DNA of 64,000 bases from JBBSBL01 sp046330255. Lineage in GTDB: Bacteria > Actinomycetota > Thermoleophilia > Solirubrobacterales > Solirubrobacteraceae. A program made the position numbers and the translations under genes. The notes under the pieces are model-generated. The model worked only from the letters and a program-made list of their open reading frames with translations. It searched no databases and was not told the origin of the DNA. The stretch spans positions 248,001 to 312,000 of the forward strand of contig JAXLTC010000002.1 in NCBI GenBank assembly GCA_046330255.1, read 5' to 3'. Shown piece by piece: positions 60,326 to 64,000 of the stretch. Every line of letters starts with the position of its first letter. Positions within the stretch are counted from its first letter, which is position 1.

Positions 60326-60756
60326 TTGTCGATCTCCATCGGCTCGGGCTTCTGCGCAGCGTGAGGGTGCTCCGGGCCGGCGTAGACCTTGAGCTTGGTG
60401 ATCTGGCGGCGCGCCAGGCGGTTGCGCGGCAGCATCCCCTTCACGGCGCGACGGATGACCTCCTCCGGGCGACGCTCGAGCATCTCTCCGAGCGTCCGGG
60501 AGCGCAGCCCTCCGGGGTAGCCGGAGTGGCGGTAGTAGCGCTTCTGCGCGAGCTTGTCGCCCGTGACCGCGATCTTCTCCGCGTTGACGACCACGACGAA
60601 GTCGCCGGTGTCCAGGTGGGGCGTGTAGTCGGGCTTGCGCTTGCCGCGCAGGGTGTCCGCGAGCTGGGTGGCCAGACGCCCGAGGGTCTGACCCTCGGCG
60701 TCGACGACATACCAGCGGCGATCGCGGGTCTCCGGGTTGGCTACGAAGGTCTTCAT
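60322..60756 (-). CDS. rplM: 50S ribosomal protein L13
   Basis: 144 residues, normal length. Family motifs WYVVDAEGQTLGRLAT, GDFVVVVNAEKI and MLERRPEEVIRRAVKGMLPRN. Binds 23S rRNA early in 50S assembly. First gene of the rplM-rpsI-glmM block. Confidence 0.96.
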   Translation of the reverse strand: MKTFVANPETRDRRWYVVDAEGQTLGRLATQLADTLRGKRKPDYTPHLDTGDFVVVVNAEKIAVTGDKLAQKRYYRHSGYPGGLRSRTLGEMLERRPEEVIRRAVKGMLPRNRLARRQITKLKVYAGPEHPHAAQKPEPMEIDK

Positions 60757-60924
60757 GACAACAGAAGCCGCGCCGGTGGGGCGCGGCGGAGCGCTCCATG
60801 ATAGGGAAACGCGATCCGGCGTGGAATCAGGTGCCGAGCGCCATTCGCACCGGGAGGTGACCGAGCCGGGTCGGCCGTCGGGCAACTCCATCGCCCGTCC
60901 CGTGTATGTTGTCGCGAAAGCATT

Positions 60925-61090
60925 GAACGCCAGCCGAGTCCCTCGTCCCCGCCGCCGGGACCGAGGGAGCGGGGAACCCATTGGCCGCCCTCAGGCGGTC
61001 GAGGGGCGAATCCGGGCCTCTGGCGCCCGGTAGCGCGGTCCCTTCGCGCGAGCCCGACAGCTAACCCCGCAGGCACGAGCAAAGGGAGGC
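60925..61090 (+). ncRNA. cyclic di-AMP (ydaO-yuaA) riboswitch
   Basis: In the 344-base gap after rplM. Conserved blocks occur in order: GCCGAGTCC (60933-60941), GGAGCGGGGAACCCA (60966-60980), GGGGCGAATCCG (61003-61014) and GCCCGACAGCTAACCCCGC then AGGC (61052-61074). Complementary CCCTC/GAGGG segments flank the first stem. This is the ydaO class. In actinobacteria it switches off cell-wall hydrolases when c-di-AMP is high, exactly the gene type that follows. A TATGTT hexamer (60905-60910) is the probable promoter. Confidence 0.88.
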
Positions 61091-61100
61091 ATCGAACTCG

Positions 61101-62279
61101 ATGCGAGCGGGCACAGTCGCGCGCCGTTGCGCGCCAGCAACAGCCTTGATCACAGCCGCCGGCGCGGCCTTCGCGCTGCCTGCGGCGGCCCAGGACGGCG
61201 GCGCGTACGCCGCCCCGCAGCCGACCGCGGGCTCGGTCCGCTGCTTGACGAAGTGCACCGCGGCGACCGCCGTCCGTCCCGGCGGCACCGTCCGGGTGTC
61301 GGGGCGCAACTTCTCGGGCCGCGTGTCCGTGGTCTTCCTCGGCCGCGCCGGCGATCGCGACGACGCCCTCGCCCGCGGGCGTGCGAGCGACGGCGCGGTC
61401 GTCGTGCGCCTGCCGCAGGGGGCGCAGACCGGGCCGGTGCAGGTGCGCGACTCGAGCGGCCTTCCGTCGATCGCCGGCCGCGCCAAGATCGTCGTGGACC
61501 GCAGCACACCGCTCACCAGCCGCTCCGGGGTGAAGGCCGAGTTGGACGCCACGCGGGTCAACTACTTCGGCCGGCGCCGCGCGGGCCTGACCTACGTGCT
61601 CCAGACCGGCCGGCCCCAGGACGTGCGCGTCGACCTCGTCCGCCTCAGCGACGGGACCGGCGTGGCGAACTGGACCGCCCGCGACGTCGAGCCGGGCACC
61701 CCGCGCACGGTGCGCTGGAGCGGCACGGTCCGCGGCCGTGTGCAGCCCGCCGGCCGGTACCAGTTCCGCATCACGGTCGGCGCCCTCGGAACGGGCGCGA
61801 GCGCACGGGCGATCGGCTCCGAGCGCCAGTCGACCGTCGGCGCCTTCAGGTTCCTCCCCTACGTCTTCCCGATCCGCGGCCCGCACCAGTACGGGATGAG
61901 CGCGGGCCGCTTCGGCGCCGGCCGCTCGGGCCACTCCCACCAGGGCCAGGACACGTTCGCGAGCTGCGGCACCCGGCTGGTCGCCGCGCGCGGCGGGCGG
62001 GTCCAGTACGAGGGCTACCAGGGCGCGGCCGGCAACTATCTGGTGATCGACGGCGCGGGCACGGGCCAGGACTTCATGTACGCCCACCTGCGCGCTCGCG
62101 CGCTGGTGCGCAAGGGGCAGCGCGTCTACACCGGCCAGACGATCGGCTACGTCGGCGACACGGGCGACGCGCAGGGATGCCACCTGCACTTCGAGATCTG
62201 GAACCCGCCCGGCTGGTATCAGGGCGGCTCCCCGATCGACCCGCTGCCGGCGCTGCGCGCCTGGGACCGGGTCAGCTGA
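61101..62279 (+). CDS. secreted M23 (LytM) peptidoglycan peptidase
   Basis: 392 residues. Signal peptide (ALITAAGAAFALPAAAQ). N-terminal IPT/TIG-like beta domain with two cysteines (CLTKC). C-terminal M23 domain with the zinc motif HSHQGQD (His280, Asp284) and HLH (361-363) within CHLHFEIW. Cuts peptidoglycan cross-links or glycyl/alanyl bridges during growth. ATG preceded by AGGGAGG and controlled by the c-di-AMP riboswitch. Its end overlaps the antitoxin-like gene by 8 bases. Confidence 0.92.
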   Translation: MRAGTVARRCAPATALITAAGAAFALPAAAQDGGAYAAPQPTAGSVRCLTKCTAATAVRPGGTVRVSGRNFSGRVSVVFLGRAGDRDDALARGRASDGAVVVRLPQGAQTGPVQVRDSSGLPSIAGRAKIVVDRSTPLTSRSGVKAELDATRVNYFGRRRAGLTYVLQTGRPQDVRVDLVRLSDGTGVANWTARDVEPGTPRTVRWSGTVRGRVQPAGRYQFRITVGALGTGASARAIGSERQSTVGAFRFLPYVFPIRGPHQYGMSAGRFGAGRSGHSHQGQDTFASCGTRLVAARGGRVQYEGYQGAAGNYLVIDGAGTGQDFMYAHLRARALVRKGQRVYTGQTIGYVGDTGDAQGCHLHFEIWNPPGWYQGGSPIDPLPALRAWDRVS

Positions 62280-63141
62280 GCGGTCCGGGCGCCGGGACCA
62301 CGTCCGGCTTCCGTCGTCCTACCTGGTGGTCGTCCTGCGACCACAGGGTAGGACAGCTCAGGTCGCGGCGGCGATCCAGCTCCCAGGCGTGCCGCGAGCG
62401 GTGGTAGCGGTAGCCGTCCAGCTCGACGGTGAGACGCCGCTCCGGCCACCGGCAGTCGACGCGTCGTCCGCCGCTGAGCGTGTTTGTCAACGGCAATGGG
62501 AGCCCGGCCGTGCGCAGCCGCTCGAGGAACCGCACCTCGAGGGCGCTCAGCGTCACCGGCAGGTCGCCAAGCAGGATGCGCCGCAGCACGCCGGCACCGG
62601 GCCGCGACGGACAGCGGGCGAGGACGGTCTCGACCTGCTCGGGCGAGGTCGCATACCTCACCTGGGCCTCGTGGCAGGCGCGCGCGAGGTCGAGGCCGCC
62701 GATGTCTCCGGCGAGATCGACGAGCGTGCGCGCCACTGTGGTGACTGGAATCCCGCGACGGGTCGTCGACTCGAGAACGCCGTAACGTACGCGACGGGTG
62801 CTCACGCCCGCGACCGTCCGCTGGGAGGGCGCCGTCACCTCCGCTCGCGGCGGTTGCCCGCGCAAGAGCCCGTGGAGATGCGCGGCGGCCCGGCCGCTCA
62901 GCACCGCCCCCTCGCCGCATGCCAGCACGGCCGCGAGATAGCTCGCCTCGACACTCGGCGCGCGGTGCCCGACGCGGTAGACGCCGCGATGCACCCGCAG
63001 CAGCGAGCCACTGGCGACTCGGTGCCTGATCTCCGACGGCGTCAGACCGGCGGTCGCGAGCTGCCGGCGTGTGACCACCCCGTGCGACTCGTGCGAGATC
63101 CGAGCGAGCTCACGCTCCGCCGTCCTGCCCTGTGGTCGCAT
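62272..63141 (-). CDS. AbiEi-type antitoxin N-domain / DUF559 nuclease-like protein, C-terminally truncated
   Basis: 289 residues from the ATG at 63141 (in-frame GTG starts up to 63165). N-terminal winged-helix AbiEi domain (about 8-60, SHGVVTRRQLATAGLTPSEI and VHRGVYRVG). C-terminal DUF559/Vsr-like half with putative nuclease residues VDCRW and VELDGYRYH then LDRRRDL. Family members usually continue with a strand-helix after the DRRRD motif; here the frame instead runs into a hairpin repeat (SCPTLWSQDDHQVG), so the domain is cut short. Regulation or nuclease activity is unproven. Confidence 0.75.
   Translation of the reverse strand: MRPQGRTAERELARISHESHGVVTRRQLATAGLTPSEIRHRVASGSLLRVHRGVYRVGHRAPSVEASYLAAVLACGEGAVLSGRAAAHLHGLLRGQPPRAEVTAPSQRTVAGVSTRRVRYGVLESTTRRGIPVTTVARTLVDLAGDIGGLDLARACHEAQVRYATSPEQVETVLARCPSRPGAGVLRRILLGDLPVTLSALEVRFLERLRTAGLPLPLTNTLSGGRRVDCRWPERRLTVELDGYRYHRSRHAWELDRRRDLSCPTLWSQDDHQVGRRKPDVVPAPGPLS
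62316..62354. repeat. REP-like hairpin, left copy (in the 3' end of the AbiEi/DUF559 gene)
   Basis: 39-nt palindrome: outer stem GTCCTACC/GGTAGGAC, TG/AG bulge, inner stem GTGGTCG/CGACCAC, loop TCCTG. It resembles the right copy at 37 of 42 positions in inverted orientation (62313-62354 versus 63163-63122). Confidence 0.8.
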
Positions 63142-63160
63142 CACGACCACTAGGCAGGAC
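63122..63160. repeat. REP-like hairpin, right copy (at the start of the AbiEi/DUF559 gene)
   Basis: 39-nt palindrome: outer stem GTCCTGCC/GGCAGGAC, inner stem GTGGTCG/CGACCAC, loop CATCA. Compared with the left copy, one A-T pair of the outer stem is G-C here, a compensatory change. The probable ATG (63141) is in the loop. Confidence 0.8.
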
Positions 63161-63182
63161 GACACCCGGATTCGCCCCGCGC

Positions 63183-63301
63183 GGACCTCGCCCGAGGACG
63201 CCGCCGGGCCCTCGGGCCAGGCGCGTCCGGGTCAAGCCTGGCCAGGACGCAGGGCGAGGGACAGTGCTCCGCACGGACCTCGCCCGAGGACGCCGCCGGG
63301 C
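63183..63301. repeat. two 27-bp identical direct repeats downstream of guaA
   Basis: 63183-63209 and 63275-63301 are the same 27 bases (starting GGACCTCGCCCGAGGACG), spaced 92 bases apart. Each contains a CCTCG-CCC-GAGG mini-hairpin. Similar but not identical sequence follows both. The gap 63142-63321 holds no gene. Confidence 0.7.
63215..63243 (-). terminator. hairpin downstream of guaA
   Basis: GGCCAGGC / GCCTGGCC perfect 8-bp stem with a 13-nt loop, about 80 bases beyond the guaA stop. Possible terminator. Confidence 0.4.
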
Positions 63302-63321
63302 TTCGGCCCGGGCGCGCCTGG

Positions 63322-64000
63322 CTACTCCCACTCGATGGTGCCGGGAGGCTTCGACGTGATGTCCAGCACCACCCGGTTCACCTCGCGGATCTCGTTGATC
63401 ATCCGCGACGCGATCTGCTCCAGCAGGTCGTAGGGCAGGCGCGCCCAGTCCGCGGTCATCGCGTCGTCGCTGGTGACCGCGCGGATCACCACGACGTTGC
63501 CGTAGGTGCGCTCGTCCCCCTGCACGCCGACCGTGCGCACGTCGGGCAGCACGCAGAAGGACTGCCACAGCTCGCGGTAGAGGCCGGCGCGGCGGATCTC
63601 GTCCTGGAGGATCGCGTCCGCCTCGCGCAGCGTCCGAAGGCGCTCGCGGGTCGCCTCGCCGCCGACGATGCGGATCGCCAGGCCGGGGCCGGGGAACGGC
63701 TGGCGCCAGACCAGGCGCTCGGGCAGCCCGAGCTCCGCGCCCACCGCGCGCACCTCGTCCTTGAACAGCGAGCGCAGCGGCTCGACCAGCTCGAAGTCGA
63801 GGTCCTCGGGGAGACCGCCGACGTTGTGATGGGACTTGATCGTCGCCGCGCCGGTGCCGCCGCCGGACTCGATCACATCCGAGTAAAGCGTCCCCTGGAC
63901 CAGGTAGCGGGCGCCGTCGCCGCCGCCGGCCAGGCGCGAGGCCTCCTCCTCGAAGACCCGGATGAACTCCTCGCCGATCGCCTTGCGCTTGGCCTCCGGG
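63322..64000 (-). CDS. guaA: GMP synthase (glutamine-hydrolysing), 5' part outside the window
   Basis: C-terminal portion (about 225 residues). Contains GTLYSDVIESGG, SHHNVGGLPED, the dimerisation motif PFPGPGLAIRI and the C-terminal KPPGTIEWE. Converts XMP to GMP. The frame runs on through the right edge, so the glutaminase domain is not visible. Confidence 0.95.
   Translation of the reverse strand, partial: PEAKRKAIGEEFIRVFEEEASRLAGGGDGARYLVQGTLYSDVIESGGGTGAATIKSHHNVGGLPEDLDFELVEPLRSLFKDEVRAVGAELGLPERLVWRQPFPGPGLAIRIVGGEATRERLRTLREADAILQDEIRRAGLYRELWQSFCVLPDVRTVGVQGDERTYGNVVVIRAVTSDDAMTADWARLPYDLLEQIASRMINEIREVNRVVLDITSKPPGTIEWE

Noticed and set aside
62313..63163. Interpretation as an IS element with terminal inverted repeats.
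   Set aside because: No transposase domain and no target-site duplication immediately outside the repeats; each repeat is itself a hairpin, so a REP-like reading was preferred.

Overview
The window is about 64 kb of very GC-rich DNA with densely packed genes on both strands. Many genes are linked by 4-base ATGA/GTGA overlaps, and GTG (occasionally TTG) starts are common. Gene content and order point to an Actinomycetota bacterium. I infer the Thermoleophilia/Solirubrobacterales group from three things: the cell-wall/ribosome block rplM-rpsI-glmM-glmS-acpS-nnr-alr, wax-ester-synthase-type acyltransferase and beta-oxidation genes, and an AbiEi/DUF559-type gene. This placement is a judgement from gene families, not from a marker-gene tree.

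Layout. 1-3179: tail of an ABC ATPase and its large FtsX-type permease. 3245-9178: an OsmC-like protein, a fatty-acid desaturase divergent from a cyclopropane-fatty-acid synthase, a lipoprotein hydrolase, a flavoprotein and an acetyltransferase. 9269-15524: a J-domain/beta-propeller pair, tRNA-Pro, an EamA transporter, DUF1015, a second OsmC protein, a Nudix hydrolase and small proteins. 15558-29327: a lipid/beta-oxidation region (thiolase, acyl-CoA dehydrogenase, hydroxyacyl-CoA dehydrogenase, WS/DGAT, enoyl-CoA isomerase-like) interleaved with a cyclase fusion, an alcohol dehydrogenase, thioredoxin reductase and a membrane-lipid pair. 29341-40641: respiratory block with two different heme-copper oxidases (one A1-like, one A2-like by helix-VI motif), heme O synthase, CtaG, several tiny membrane proteins and a cytochrome c-cupredoxin lipoprotein. 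40656-49848: glycosyltransferase, small proteins, a TetR/metallohydrolase/DUF1269 cluster, a DrrA/B-type ABC exporter, an enoyl-CoA hydratase and a HIT protein. 50040-60756: M28 peptidase, CCA-adding enzyme and the cell-wall/ribosome block. 60757-64000: a c-di-AMP riboswitch driving an M23 peptidase, a hairpin-bracketed AbiEi/DUF559 gene, repeats and the 3' part of guaA.

Four patterns run through the window. (1) About twenty genes carry a TANNNT hexamer 6-11 nt upstream of the start codon and usually no Shine-Dalgarno sequence, which suggests widespread leaderless transcription. (2) A family of long imperfect inverted repeats built on a core close to GAACNGCGGCAACGAAGGA occupies at least three intergenic regions (22.3-22.8, 33.4-33.6 and 39.7-39.85 kb). 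(3) A nuclease-like gene near 62.3-63.1 kb is bracketed by two REP-like hairpins whose stems show a compensatory base change. (4) The oxidase operons contain very small cistrons, including a 13-codon one locked between ctaC and ctaD by ATGA overlaps at both ends. No CRISPR array, prophage, rRNA operon or recognisable IS transposase was seen.
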